Below, piece after piece: positions 20,120 to 32,600 of a stretch of 64,000 bases of DNA. Origin of the DNA: Gaeumannomyces sp. JS-464 (taxonomy: Eukaryota > Ascomycota > Sordariomycetes > Magnaporthales > Magnaporthaceae). Where the stretch lies: positions 10,869,501 to 10,933,500 of the forward strand of contig NGZR01000001.1 of the NCBI GenBank assembly GCA_002197995.1. The letters run 5' to 3'. The position numbers were made by a program, and so were the translations under genes. Each line of letters opens with the position of its first letter. Within the stretch, counting starts at the first letter, position 1. The notes below the pieces were generated by a model, which worked only from the letters and a program-made list of their open reading frames with translations, made no database searches and had not been told where the DNA came from.

Positions 20120-20915
20120 GCACTTATAACGGCAGCACTAGTATAAGTGCCTTTTCCCTTTCCCCTTTTTTCCCCTCCCAATTCCCCCAGCCGACTATAC
20201 GCGCCCGACCCCCGGGTCGGCCGCGGCGGCCGCGGCAAACCTTATCGCGAACTTTACCGCAAACAAAACCAAACGGTTTTAATTTGCGCCACGCTGGCCC
20301 GATCTTTCGACGCCGGCATCGCCTTTTTCCTAGCGGAAGCTATACCCGAAGCGGACAATTAGAAAAATTGCTTCCTCGATTCGCTAAAAGGGGCTTTATT
20401 AGGCTTACCAACGTTTGCTTAAAAAAGAAGGGAACCTTTTTACGGCCCCCATCGATAACGCGCTCGATTCGACGCGTTTAACCCCGACACTTACGCGTCG
20501 GTGGCCCGGGCGGCTTATTAACACCTTATGATGAAGGTGCGCGACGACAAGCACCTAAAGTGATTGTTTTTCTAAAGCTACTTTACTCGATCGCGGGCTA
20601 AGGCGCGCGCAGGCCAAAATATTAGGGCCAGTGCATCGGCCTAAAGCTGTGGGGCACTAGTTGCCACCCACGTAACTCAGGCCACCTTTAACACCCTATT
20701 AACCCGCACAAACCTTAAAAAACCGTGCACTTTAAACGGCTTAAGCACCCCGGCCGCCCCGCCTATTTACGGGCTTTAAAGCCGACCTCCGGGTTTTCGT
20801 TAAAATCCCAGAAGAAAAGCAGGTTTAAGCAAACTAACAAACGGGTTTTAGCATTTGTAAAGCTTTTGCTAATAGCAAAAAACCTGCCGTTTACGACAGC
20901 CGACGTTTTTAAAAG
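20120..20915 (+). mobile_element. LINE D continued: 5' leader and ORF1 start, plus strand
   Basis: From ACGGCAGCAC at 20130 the sequence follows the inverse of LINE A from 17340 downward, through the ORF1 beginning (20250-20517) and, after a 162-bp MITE, into the ORF1 block TNKRVLAFVKLLLIAK (20840-20880). It is then cut by the chromovirus inserted at 20916 and resumes for a few bases at 28033. Confidence 0.7.
20526..20687 (-). mobile_element. 162-bp MITE, copy 2, with 8-bp target duplication
   Basis: Inserted in LINE D with TTAACACC on both sides (20518-20525 and 20688-20695); LINE A lacks the insertion at the matching place. It is the inverse of the copy at 11059-11222. An 8-bp duplication is typical of hAT-superfamily elements, but the ends show only a short shared AAGGTG, so the superfamily is a guess. 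Confidence 0.7.
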
Positions 20916-21366
20916 TGTTACAATTAAAGGTTTGCTTTTAAGCTAAAGGCACTTCGGGGTGGAAAGGACAGTATTGCTGGTGCTGGTAAACAGGGGAACA
21001 CGTGATTTAAAAGGATAATTTAATTGCTTGCCCCAAGGGATGCCTGGGAGCTAACTTAGGTTAACTAATGCCGGAGTTTTAATTAAAGCTACCTAAGACA
21101 GTAAAAAACCCTTTCTTTTTATAATGGCCATCCATCCGTTTTCTTTGCTTAGATATATCGGTTATATCTTTAGTTAAATATTTTCGCTAGGTACATGGCT
21201 TATATTTATGGCTAATATATGGATATGTGGGCTATATTTATAGCTAACATATTTAACACTGGTTACGTGCTTTTAAACCACGTAATCGTGCACTGGTAGG
21301 GGTCGTTCCAGCCTTTCCTTTTTTACGCTTTCCCCGCATTCCTCCCGTAAAAACGCGGTCGTAACA
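20916..21366 (-). repeat. 3' LTR of the complete chromovirus (451 bp)
   Basis: Starts TGTTACAATTAAAGG and ends GGTCGTAACA. This LTR subtype carries the ATGTGGGCTATATTTATAGC repeats in place of the AAATCCACAAATCC block of the first element. Confidence 0.88.
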
Positions 21367-24300
21367 TTAGGTTCCCTTTTTAAGCCAAATCCTTTTGGCT
21401 ATTATTTGTTACCCCGCCTTTTATTAATGGTAAATACTTTCCTTCTTTACTAACTACCGTTTCCTTTTTTTAACAAAATGTTTAATCGGGTGCAAAAACG
21501 CAAGCCTGCGCGTTTAACTGTTAAGCGTAACAACTTTTTTCTTTTACTTTTCGTTTTCCTATTACTATACCTTTTTATTCCAATTGTAAGGCCGACGGAT
21601 TTATTTATTATACGGTATTTTTTAGCAACCATTTTCGCTGCGAAAAGTGCGTTCGTTAAAGCCGCTTTCGGTGTAATATCCTAGGTCCTGCCTTTAAGCA
21701 CTTTCGTTATTATAGCTTTTAGCATTTCCGCGCGGAAAAGGAGTTTAAAATTGCAAAAATAAAGCTGCGGGCTTTTTTTTGCTAAAATTAACCGCTTGCG
21801 AAAATAAAAAAAAACAGTAGCGTAAAAAGCTTACACGAGCGATTCGTCGGGTATTAATTTTATAAAGGAATTGGAACGAGTAAAGCAAAAGGAGGCTACG
21901 CGGGGCTTTAAACCGGCTTTTATTATTTCTTTAAATTTCTCGGCTTTTAAATTTCCTCTGGTATTTTTAAACTGGGCCAGCTTTAAAGTTTCCCTCGATT
22001 TTAACCTTTTAGCTTTACTTGGTAAGTTATTTTAATACGGGCGTTCCGAGTTAGAAACCGAGTTCGGGTGCTAAGGTTAACTTTTTTTCCAGGGCTTTCC
22101 GCTGATACTTTTTAAAAGCTTTTAACGCCTTTTTAAAGTTTTTTTTCCCACGTGCCTTTTTTAATTCCGTACCTTGCCTATTTAACCAAGTATTTTTTAG
22201 GCTTTATTTTTTTAGTTATAGTTTAAAATTTCTTCGACTTTATATTTTTGCTTTACGTCGACTTCCATTAACTCGTCGCTTTTAAAGCCCGGTAGCGTTA
22301 ATTCGAATAGGGAAATATAAAAAACCGGGTGGGATTTTATAATTAGCAATAATCGAAGTTTATAATTTACGTTTAAAACCTTTTTTAATACCTTAAACGG
22401 TCCCAGTTTTTATAGTTTAGCTTATCGTTTGGTTGTTATATTTTAATATTTCGTCGAAAAAGATAAACGTTATCCCCTTTTTTAAAAATCGGTTTTTCGA
22501 TCCTTTTTTTATTTGCTTAAGTAGCTATACGGTGCCGTAATTTTTTTTAGCTTTGTTTAAAAGTGTTTATACAATTTAATAAACGCCGTCGTTTGTATTT
22601 TTGCTGCTAAAGCATGTTTTCCTGCCCTGGGTTTTTTATACGCTATAAGCGTAAACCCGTAATTCGCATAAAACGGTATAATTTTTATACTTTAATAAAT
22701 TAAACTGTTATAAGCGAATTAGGTTATAAGAAATAGTTATACCCAGTTATTTTGTTTATAATTAACGTAATAACGTAAATATTACTCCATGGTTTAATTC
22801 GTTCGCTTCGTTTATCCGTTTATTTAAAAGTGGTAAGCTATTAATAAAAAATGTTTTGCTTTTAGCCTATTCGTAAACCTTTTCCAAAACTTGCTTATAA
22901 ATAGCTTGTTTTTATCCGTAATTAAACAGTTCGGCGTACCGTGTTCCGCTATTACGTGCTTAATAAAAACGTACGATAGTTCCGTAACGTCGCTGCTTTT
23001 TTATATGGTAGAAATAAAACGTATTTAATAAACCTATTTACTATTACTAATATATTGTCGTATTTAATTTTAATTAACGGTTTTTTAAATTAAGGAAATT
23101 TAATAACGAAATTTATGGTAACCTTTTACCACGCTTCGCTAACCGCTAGCAAAGGTTGCAAAAGCCCGTACGGCTTATGCTTGCTAATTTTATTTTTAGC
23201 ATAGCTTTCGTAATTTTTTATTACGTTTTGTATTTCGGCCCGGGTTTTCGCGAACCCGTGGTGTTATTATAACCGTTTTTATATTTTAGTTACGTTTTAA
23301 TAGCTATATGCCAACTAGCTATGCATTTGTTAAATTCTTTTTAAGGTTTAAACTTTTCCCTATTAAACCGTTTTAGCGAGTATTTTTTATGCCGGGATTA
23401 AAAATCCGTTCGGTTTTTCCGCTAGGATTACCTATGTTTTTTTAAGTATTACGACCTAGTAGTTCGGTTATCGGCTTAAAGCGTTCGCCCAGCCGTTTTC
23501 CAACCCTTTTTAATACTTAACCCGGATGTCGTAATCCTGTAAAAATTCGCTTTAACGCATTTATCGCTTATTTAGGTTTTGCTCGTTGTAAAATGTGTTA
23601 GGTTTTTATAATCCGTATATATTATAACTTAATATTTAATTCTATAAAAGTATGGCTACCATTCTTTAAATACCTAAATAATCGCTAAAAGTTTTTTATC
23701 GTGGATTTGGTAGTTTAACTTAAATCCGTTTAACTTTTGCGAAAAAAACGCGCAAAGGTGCAACCGTTCTTAGTCGTTTCGCTATTCGAATTATCCGCCG
23801 ATCGCATAATTCGACGCGTCGGTTTCGATTTCGAATGGTTTTTTTAAGTTTAAAAATGCCAATATTAGTTCTTTTAATACGGCGTTTCGTAAATGTTTAA
23901 AAACCTTTTATTTTTATTTTCCTAATAGAATTCGTAATTATTTTTAATAAAGTTCGTAAATAATATGGCGATTTTGCTATAATTACGGATAAACCGTTTG
24001 TAAAAGTTTAAAAATCCTAAAAACCTTCCCACTTTCGTAACGTTTTTAAATATAAGCCACTTTTTAACTTTTTCGATTTTTTTAAAGTTTATACAAACCT
24101 ATTTAAATATAATTACAAATTTTAAAAAAGCGATTTTTTGCGAATGCCATTCGCACTTTTCTGGTTTAACGAAAACTTTACGTTAAGCAGCTTTTAAAGC
24201 ATTTTATGCACGTGCTATTTATGCTTTTCCATCGTTTCCGAAAAAACTAAAATATCGTTTAAATACGCGAAAATAAAAATGTCGAAGTACTCGCGTAGCA

Positions 24301-26213
24301 TATGGTTAATTATCCTTTAAAACGTGGCTAATGCGTTAATAAAACCAAAGGTTATTATTAAAAACTCGTAATATTTAAACCTTATTTTAAAAGCCGTAAA
24401 CCATTTTTAACCTTTTTTAATCCGTATTAAGCTATAAGCTTTCCGTAAATTTAAAACCGTAAAGTATTAAGCTTTGCCGAGCTTATTTCGTAATTCGTCG
24501 ATATAAAGTAAAAAATATCGATTTTTATTCGTGGCTTTTTTTAACGGGCGGTAATCGATGCATATTCGCTCCGTCCTTTTTTTTTCTTTAAATAAATCCC
24601 GTATTTTATTAAAAAATCGAATGGTTTAATATATCCCTTTCGTAAGTTTTCCTTTAATTGTTTTTTTAGCACCTTTTATTGTTAAAAGCTAAATTAATAC
24701 AGCTTTTGGTATTTAAGCTGCGTTTTTAATTTAAGCTTAATTTTAAAATTAAACGGTTTATATTCGGGGAGCACCGTTTTTAGGTTTTTTCGAAACAATT
24801 TTTCGTATTTGTGGTACTTTTTCGGGATATTCGCGTGCCGTTTTTTAATATTAATTTGGACGTTTTAATCGCTTTCCACTTTACATAATCGTATATTCGT
24901 CGATATTAAATATAAAAATCGATTGCTAAATTTTATTACCGTTATAACCTCTTTTGATTATTTTTTATGCTTACGGTTTAAAATTCGTAATTAGTAAACC
25001 GTTTTAATTATTCGTAGTTTTTTTTTATTAAATTTAACCGGTAGCCCAATTTATCCGTAAGTTATTTTTTTTTAAATTAAATGATTCCGAAAATAACGTT
25101 TCTTTTTTTATAACCAATTTATTTAATATAATAATAACGTTTTCCCCGTTCCGGATGCGTAATGTTATTAGTTGTATTTTTCGGTTAATCCATTTTTTAT
25201 TATAAGCGATAAGTATTTTTTTAACCGTTTTCGTTTCGTTGGGATTTTATACCGTTAAACCGTTTATAACGATACGTAATCGCTTTATACTTCGTAATCG
25301 ATTATTATTTTAACCTTTTTATTTTAATATTCCATTTAAAATGTTAATAGGTTGTACTGTTAACTCGATTTTGCTATTGCGAGGGTTTTTATTAGTTTTT
25401 TCCTTTTTTTCCCACGTCGTGCTTTCCGTTTGGGTGGTTTTTTAATTTTTTAATAAAAGGAACGAGTATCGCACGTTCGTTCCTTTGTCCGGGTTAAACG
25501 GGACGTACGTTTACGTAATTCTTTAATATTAAACTTCCGCCTTTTATGCTATATACTTTTTGCATTTTACGGTTTTACACTTTCCCTAATTAAACGTCCT
25601 AATAACGCATAATATTAAGTAGTATTCGCTTAGTTTAAAAACTGCGGTAAACTTGCCGATTTAAGCTAATTCCTATTATAGCAATTTGAATACTAAACGG
25701 GGTTTAATTTTAAGCTTACTTTTTAATTTCCGTGGAAAAAAATCGTATTTAAACTTAAATCGTAAGTGGAATTAGCATTTTCTATAAATATATTTTGCTT
25801 AAAAAAGGTGTAAATATTTAAAGTATTTCATATTAACGCTAAGGTAATTTTTAAGGTTTAACGCGGCTTTTTTTATTTACTTATATCGTTAAACCGGCAG
25901 CTAACGCACTTAACTCCCTATTGGTCGTTAAATTATAACAAAGGTTAGCCGTTGTTTTCGTTCGCCGGGGTAGCGTAACATAACGGTCCATTTGGGTATT
26001 TTAAAACCTTAACTTTACAAAAATACTTTAAAACGTTAAGTGGCGTAAAAACGCGCTGGTTTTTCCAGCTTTCGCGAATTATAAATATAAAAGCCACACC
26101 GTTTAAACTTTTTGCGTGCTTTTAAAACTCGGCCGTTTTAAAATTTTAACCTTGTTAATTTACTTCCGCGTTAATATCGGAATTTTTCGACTTTTAAAAA
26201 AAGTGTGTTTAGT

Positions 26214-26444
26214 TTAAAAGCTTTTTTTAGGGGTTTTTTTTCCTTCGAATCGCTTGTTAAAGTTACCCCTTTTTAAGTTTAATAAAAAGCGGCGTCGTTT
26301 TTTTCTTTCGAATTTTAAACCCGGAAACGATCCGCTATTTTGCCTCGCTTTCGTACGCACTTTTAATAGCTTTAAATATAGCGATATTTTGTAATTTCCG
26401 AAAGTATTATCCGGTAACCTTTTTATCGGGCTGGTATGTAACAT
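26214..26444 (-). pseudogene. Gag/protease-region fragment of the complete chromovirus
   Basis: A 76-residue surviving frame (TSPIKRLPDNTFGNYKISLY, then LKLLKV) matches the frame at 5941-6129 in the first element (SIKRLPNGIFKNYEALLYLK). It lies just downstream of the zinc knuckle, where protease is expected. No intact protease motif is readable. Confidence 0.45.
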
Positions 26445-27568
26445 ATAGCTCGTCGTAATAGCACGTTTAACTAAACGCTGCTTAAAAGCATAATTCCTTT
26501 TATATCGGGCTTTTTTATATTCGCTAAAAGTTTGCTATTTAACGGTTATTATTTCGCTAAAAGCAGTTAGTTTTAATGTGGCCAGTTTAACCGCATTTAA
26601 AGCATTTCCCGTTTTTCGGGTTTTACTTTTGCTTTTTTTGCTGCCTTTATTATTAGTAAGCGGCTCCCGTATTAAAATTTATAAAATTTAAATGCGTTTT
26701 GTAAACCGTAATAAGTTATTATTTAACCTTTTTTTAATTAGCGTTATTATTTTATGCTACATTTTTAAACCCATATTTTTTATTATTATCGTTTATACAA
26801 TTTATTGCTAATACGAACCGCGTTTTTAACGTAATCCGTAAAAAACTCCGGGCGATTTTGCTTTACGAGTTTATCCTTTACGTTTTCGCGTAATCCGTTA
26901 TAAAAATGCAGGATTAACGTGGCGTCGCTTTAATCGAACTTAATGTTAATTCGTTAAAAATTTGCAACGTATTTGGTTACGGCCTTTTACTATTTAAAGG
27001 TTAACAAATCTCTTTTAGCAATTTAGGTTTTGTTAATTATTTTAAACTTTTTTTAACCTTTTTTTCCGAAAGTTTCGAAATTGGCGAAAATAATTTTAAT
27101 GGTTTTTTGGCTATTTTTATACCTTTTAAAGTAATCGTTTTAAATCGGTTAAAACCATTTTTTTTATTTTGCCGTTTAGTTTGGTAATAGCGTAAGCGAT
27201 TTTTATTTTTCGCTTACGAATTGCTATTTATAAAAATTAAAATAACTTTTGCATTTGGTAAAAAACGTTTTAAATTTGCCGTTTTCCCTTTCGTAAAAAT
27301 TCGAGGACGGGAATTTATACGCTTTAACCGCGATAAGCGTTTTAAAAGATAACAACTTCGTAATAAGTTGCTTTACCTCGATTTAACTTTTAGCAACTTC
27401 GTCGTTTATAAGTTTAAAAAGCTAGCCGTATTAGCGGTTTCGTTAAAGTCGTATTTAATACCGTTAAAGGTAAAAACCGTGGTTTTTTCCATTTTAAGCT
27501 TTTTACTGCTGTTTGTTATAGCTGTACTATTTTCCTTTCGACGAGGTATTAAATAAAATTAGTTAAAA

Positions 27569-28027
27569 TGTTACAATTAAAGGCTTACTTTTAAAGTAAA
27601 GCATTTCGGGGGTGGAAAAGATAGTATTGCTAGTGCTAATAAATAAAAAAACACGTAACTTAAAAAGGCAATTTAATTGCTTGTTTTAAAAAATGCTTAA
27701 AAGTTAACTTAAGTTAATTAATGCCGAAGTTTTAATTAAAGCTATTTAAAATAATAAAAACCTTTTTTTTTATAATAGCCATCCATTCGTTTTTTTTTGC
27801 TTAAATATATCGGTTATATTTTTAATTAACATATTTTCGCTAAATATATAGGCTATGTTTATAACCTACATATCCGGAAAAGATATGTGGGTTATATTTA
27901 TAATTAATATATTTAACATTGGTTACATGCTTTTAAGCTACGTAATTATGCATTGGTAAAAGTCGTTTTAACCTTTCCTTTTATTACGCTTTCCCCGCAT
28001 TCCTCCCGTAAAAACGCGGTTGTAATA
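27569..28027 (-). repeat. 5' LTR of the complete chromovirus (459 bp)
   Basis: Begins TGTTACAATTAAAGGC and ends TGTAATA. It differs from its partner at many C/T and G/A positions, consistent with independent RIP hits after insertion. Confidence 0.88.
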
Positions 28028-28042
28028 AAAAGCTTATCGAAT

Positions 28043-28283
28043 TGTTATTACCGTGTTTTAACAAAGGGTGCGGGGTAGTTAAAATGAAAAAAAGGTTAAA
28101 ACAACACTTACCGGCGCCCGGTTACGTGGTTAACCCTTATATAGCTAAAAGCAAAAAATGTTAGTTATAAACATAGCAAACATATCCAGCTAAAATATAA
28201 CAGTTATAAACATAGTTAATATATTTAAAAAAGAAAAAGTCGCAAAACAAGCGGTTATTATAAAAAAAACGGGTTTTTATTAT
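28043..28283 (+). repeat. Truncated chromovirus LTR (second subtype), plus strand
   Basis: Starts TGTTATTACCG and follows the inverse of the 27569-28027 LTR until TTTTTATTAT at 28283, where a plus-strand chromovirus of the first LTR subtype is inserted. Confidence 0.7.
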
Positions 28284-28731
28284 TGTTACAACCAGCATGC
28301 AAGCCTTTAAACAGCACGACGGGAAAAAAACGCAAATAGTGCTTTTACCCCGCATTTAAATCACGTAAAGTTACGTAACTTAAAAGGATTTCTGGATTTG
28401 TAATAAAACAATAAATTTAAAAAGGATTTGTGGATTTATAACAAAGCAATAAATCCAAAAGAAATTTTTAAAATTTATAGCGAAGCTATAAAATTAGCGT
28501 AATATAAAGTAAAAGGTAATGTAAATATAAAAAATGGATTTTCTACTGTTTTTAATAGCTTTAATTAAAGCTTCGGCATTAGTTAACTTAAGTTAGCGTT
28601 TAAGCATTTTTTAAAGCGAATAATTAAACCGTGTTTTTAAATTACGTAACCTTTTTATGCATTAAACCCGAAATACTATTTAGTTTACTTTTAAAACGCT
28701 TTACTTTAAAAGCAAACCTTTAATTGTAACA
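28284..28731 (+). repeat. 5' LTR of the plus-strand chromovirus fragment (448 bp)
   Basis: Inverse of the LTR type at 7258-7667, including AAATCCAAAA/TTTGTGGATTT blocks and a TTAACTTAAGTTAGC block. Followed directly by TTTTAACTAATTTTATTTAG, the conserved leader. Confidence 0.85.
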
Positions 28732-28861
28732 TTTTAACTAATTTTATTTAGCGTTTTACTAAAAAACCGGACAATACAGTTATAGCAAATAGCAGTAAAA
28801 CCGGAAAAAAAGCTACGGTTTTCACTTTTAACGGTATTAAATACGATTTTAAAAAGGCTAC

Positions 28862-29207
28862 TATCCGTAGCACTCGAACCGGTTTAATTGCTAGGGTAAA
28901 AAGGCTTTTAAATTTATGTATATTTAAAAGCTGTTTATCTTTTAAGTACCAAAAAAAGCTTATCGTACGAGCTTTGTTTAAGAAATATATCCCACGTCGA
29001 AAGCCATATTATGTAATCGTACGGGTAAATTTTAAAGCCGGGATTTAACTTGTAATTTGCACAGCTTCCGTTAATGCGTTAAAACTGGTAATTCCCGTAC
29101 TAAACCTTCCGTACCGTAAAAACGATGTTTTACATCCCGGAATCCCGAGCCGGGGATTCGCCGCGTTCGCGAATAACCTTGTGCGACTTTTAGCTGCCCT
29201 TTTAACA
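28862..29207 (-). repeat. Solo LTR of a second retrotransposon family, with 5-bp duplication GCTAC
   Basis: The 346-bp insertion sits in gag, flanked by GCTAC at 28857-28861 and 29208-29212. Removing it restores the gag sequence seen in the first element. It is the inverse of the 350-bp sequence at 40967-41316. Ends are TGTT...AACA in the better preserved copy. No internal region of this family occurs in the window. Confidence 0.85.
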
Positions 29208-29506
29208 GCTACCAATACGGCTAACCTTTTTAAACTTATAACGGAAGAAATTAAAAAAAGGCAAATTAAAATAAAACAGTTTACCGCGAAATTGCTATCT
29301 TTTAACAAATTTATCGCAATTATTTCTTACAAATTCCCGTTTTTAAACTTTTATAAAAAAAAACGGCAAATTTAAAACGTTTTTTTACCAAATGTAAAAG
29401 CTATTTTAAATTTTACGAATAACAGTTATAAACGAAAAATAAAAAATCGCTTACGCTATTACAAAGCTGGATAGCAAAATAAAAAAATGGTTTTAACCGA
29501 CCTGGA

Positions 29507-29967
29507 TGTTACAATTAAGGGTTTGCTTTTAAAGTAAAGCACTTCGGGGGTGGAAAGAACAGTATCGCTGGTGCTAGTAAACAAGAAACACGTAACTTAA
29601 AAGGATAATTTAATTGCTTGCCTTAGGGGATGCCTAGGAGTTAACTTAAGTTAACTAATGCCGAAGTTTTAGTTAAAGCTGTTTAAAGTGGTAAAAAATC
29701 CTCCATTTTTTTACAGTTACTTTGCCCACTTTATAGTTTTTTTAAATATATTAACTATGTTTATAACTAACATATCCTCGCTAAATATGTGGGCTATGTT
29801 TATAGTTAATATATCCCCGTTAAATATGTGGGTTATATTTATAACTATTATATTTTGGGTTAGTTACGTGGTGGGTAACTACGTAATAAGGCGTTAAGAT
29901 AAAACGCTTTGGCCTTTTTTTTAACTTGGGTCGCCTCGTATCCCCTTTTAAAAACGCAGTCGTAAAA
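29507..29967 (-). repeat. Solo chromovirus LTR (second subtype), 461 bp
   Basis: Starts TGTTACAATTAAGGG and ends GTCGTAAAA. It is flanked by CTGGA (29502-29506) and CTAAA (29968-29972), a duplication changed by two G-to-A hits. The surrounding gag sequence (AAAAAATGGTTTTA ... TTTTAAAAGGTAT) is continuous in the first element, so this is a recombined solo LTR. Confidence 0.8.
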
Positions 29968-32329
29968 CTAAAACGATTATTTTAAAAGGTATAAAAGTAA
30001 TTAAAAAATTACCAAACTTATTTTCGTTAATTTCGAAACTTTCGGAAAAAAAATCGAAAGAATGTTCGAAATAATCGACGAAACCTAAATTGCTAAAAAG
30101 GAATTGTTAGCTTTTAAATAACAAGGGCCCGCGGTTAAATATACAGCGGACTTTTAACGAATTAGCATTAAATTTAATTGGAACGATGTTACGTTTATAC
30201 TGTATTTTTATAACGGATTACGCGAAAACGTAAAAAATAAATTCGCGAAATAAAACCGCTTAAAGTTTTTTTACAAATTACGTTAAAAACGCGGTCCGTA
30301 TTAGCGATAAATTATACGAACGGTAATAAAAAAAATACGGTTTAAAAAAGGCGGTATAAAATAATAAAGCTAATTAAAAAAAAGGTAAATAGCTTTTTAT
30401 TACGGTTTACGAAACGCATTCGGGATTAATAAATTTTAATGCAAAAGCCGTTTATTAATAGTAAAAATAATAAAAAAAGCGAAAGTAAAACCCGAAAAAC
30501 GGGAAATGTTTTAAATATAATTAACCCGGTTATATTAAAATTAATTGCTTTTAACGAAATAATAACCGTTAAATAATTAATTTATATCGAACGCGAAAAA
30601 GTCCGGCATTAAAAAGTTTATATTTTAAATCGGCGTTTAATTAAATAAATTATTACGACGAGCTATACGCCGCATATTAGTTTTATAAAAATATTACAGG
30701 GTAATATTTCCGGAAATTACAAAATATCGCTATATTTAAAGCTATTAAAATTAAATACGATAGCGAAAAAAAATAATAACAGTTTTAAAATTTACAAGTG
30801 TGGAAAAAAAAACGGCATTGCTTTTTATTAAATTAAAAAAAAGCGGTTTTAATAAACGAAACGGAAAAAAAGCTTTTAAATTAAACATCTTTGCTTAAAA
30901 AGTTAAGAAATTCCGGTATTAACGCGAAAATAGAAAAAAGTGAAATTTTAAATAACGAAAAACGCTAAATCGCTTTTACACCATTTAACGTTTTAAAATG
31001 CTTTTAAAACCTTAAAATTTTAAAGCACCCCGACCAACCGTTATATTACGTTACGTCGGTAAATAAAAATACCAGTAAGCTTTTACCGTAATTTAACGAT
31101 TAATAAAAAATAAAATACCCTAATTACCGGTTTAATAACGCAAATTGGTAAAATAAAACCACGTTATACCCCGATAACCATTTTAACGTTAATTAAAAAC
31201 ACTAGGAATATTTACACGTTTTTTAAATAAAATCTATTTATAAAAAATGCAAATTTTATTTACGGTTTAAATTTAAATATAATTTTTATTTACGAAAATT
31301 AAAAAAAAGCTAAAAAAAGCTAAAAAAAGAAAAGCTTCGATTAACGTTTTAATTACCGAAATAAAAGCTAATTTAAATCGGCAAATTTATTGCAATTTTT
31401 AAATTTAACGAGCGGTATTTAATATTATACGTTATTAAAACGCTCGATTAAAAAAATGCGAAATTGCGAACTGCAAAAAACATATAGCATAAAAAGCGAA
31501 AGTTTAACATTAAAAAATTATGTAAACTTACGTTCCGTTTAGCCCGAACGAAAAAACCAACGTATAATACCTATTCCTTTTATTAAAAGGCTAAAACGAT
31601 TACTTAAACAGAAAATACGAAATAAAAAACGAAAATTAGCAAAAACTTTCGCAATAATAATATTAAATCGACCGTACGATTTATTAACGTTCCGAATAAA
31701 GTATTAAAAAAAAAGTTAAATAATAATCGATTGCGAAATATAAAACGATTACGTATCGTTATAAACGGTTAAACGGTATAAAATTTTAACAAAACGAAAA
31801 TATTAACCGTATTAATTAAAAACGGTTAAAAAAATACCCGTCGTTTATAATAAAAAAATCAATTAAATTACTAGTTAAATTTAATAAAAAAATTACAAAT
31901 AATTAAACCGGTTTATTAATTACAAATTTTAAATTGTATATATAAAAAGCAAAAAGAAAAAGTTATAACGGTAATAAAATCTAACGGTTTATTTTCGCAT
32001 TTAATATCGACGAATATACGATTATTTAAAATAAAAAGCGATTAAAACGGATTAATTAACGTAAAAAAACGGTTTACGAATATTTTAAAAAAAATATTAT
32101 AAATAGGGAAAATTATTCGGAAAAACCGTAAAAACGGTGCTTTTTAAATACGAATCGTTTAATTTGAAAATTAAATTTAAATTAAAAATATAATTTAAAT
32201 ATTAAAAATTATATTAATTTAACTTTTAATAGTAAAAACATATTAAAAAAATAATTAAAAAAACTTTTTAAAAAAATATATTAAATTTTCCGATTTTTTA
32301 ATAAAATACGGGATTTTATAAAAAATTAA

Positions 32330-32600
32330 AAAAGGAGACGAAACGAATATACGTCGATTACCGCCCGTTAAATAAAATTACGATAAAAAATCGGTATTTT
32401 TTATTTTTTATCGACAAATTACGAAACAAATTCGAAAAAGCTAAATATTTTACGGTTTTAAATTTACGAAAAATTTATAATTTAATACGAATTAAAAAAG
32501 GTTAAACATAGCTAACAGCTTTTAAAACGAAATTTAAATATTACGAATTTTTAATAGTAACTTTTAAATTTATATATATTTATACTACCGTTATGTTTAT
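32330..32600 (+). pseudogene. Reverse transcriptase fragment, plus strand
   Basis: The frame reads YVDYRPLNKITIKN, then FFIDKLRNKF, AKYFTVLNLR and, nearby, a RIP-altered TAFKTKF box. These are consecutive conserved blocks of Ty3/gypsy reverse transcriptase (family pattern DYRxLNxxT.KNRYPLP.ID.L......A..FT.LDL). The catalytic Asp in VLDL is Asn here. Confidence 0.75.

Larger units (their letters stand above)
20916..28027 (-). mobile_element. Complete Ty3/gypsy chromovirus, RIP-inactivated, minus strand
   Basis: LTRs at 20916-21366 and 27569-28027 share TGTTAC...GTAACA ends (the second RIP-altered to GTAATA). A perfect duplication AAAAG flanks the whole unit (20911-20915 and 28028-28032). Inside, in minus-strand order: gag, zinc knuckle near 26560-26604, protease region near 26214-26444, reverse transcriptase (DYRPL box near 24541-24560; YxDD near 24255-24290), integrase near 22800-23050, chromodomain near 22170-22340. 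The integrase region is the empty site for the MITE seen in the first element. No frame longer than about 75 codons survives, so it is dead. Confidence 0.92.
28284..32600 (+). mobile_element. Chromovirus fragment, plus strand: LTR, gag and part of pol
   Basis: A full LTR (28284-28731, TGTTACAACC to TTGTAACA) is followed by the leader, a gag start near 28820 (TTTCACTTTTAACGGTATTA, matching the first element), gag interrupted by two solo LTRs, a RIP-altered zinc knuckle near 30505-30550, and reverse transcriptase from about 32340 (VDYRPLNKITIKN). The match ends near 32600. The remaining pol and the 3' LTR are missing. All frames carry stops. Confidence 0.82.

Noticed and set aside
11059..20687. 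Terminal inverted repeats of a giant 9.6-kb DNA transposon
   Set aside because: The two inverse 162-bp sequences are independent MITE copies: the right one has its own 8-bp duplication and lies inside LINE D.
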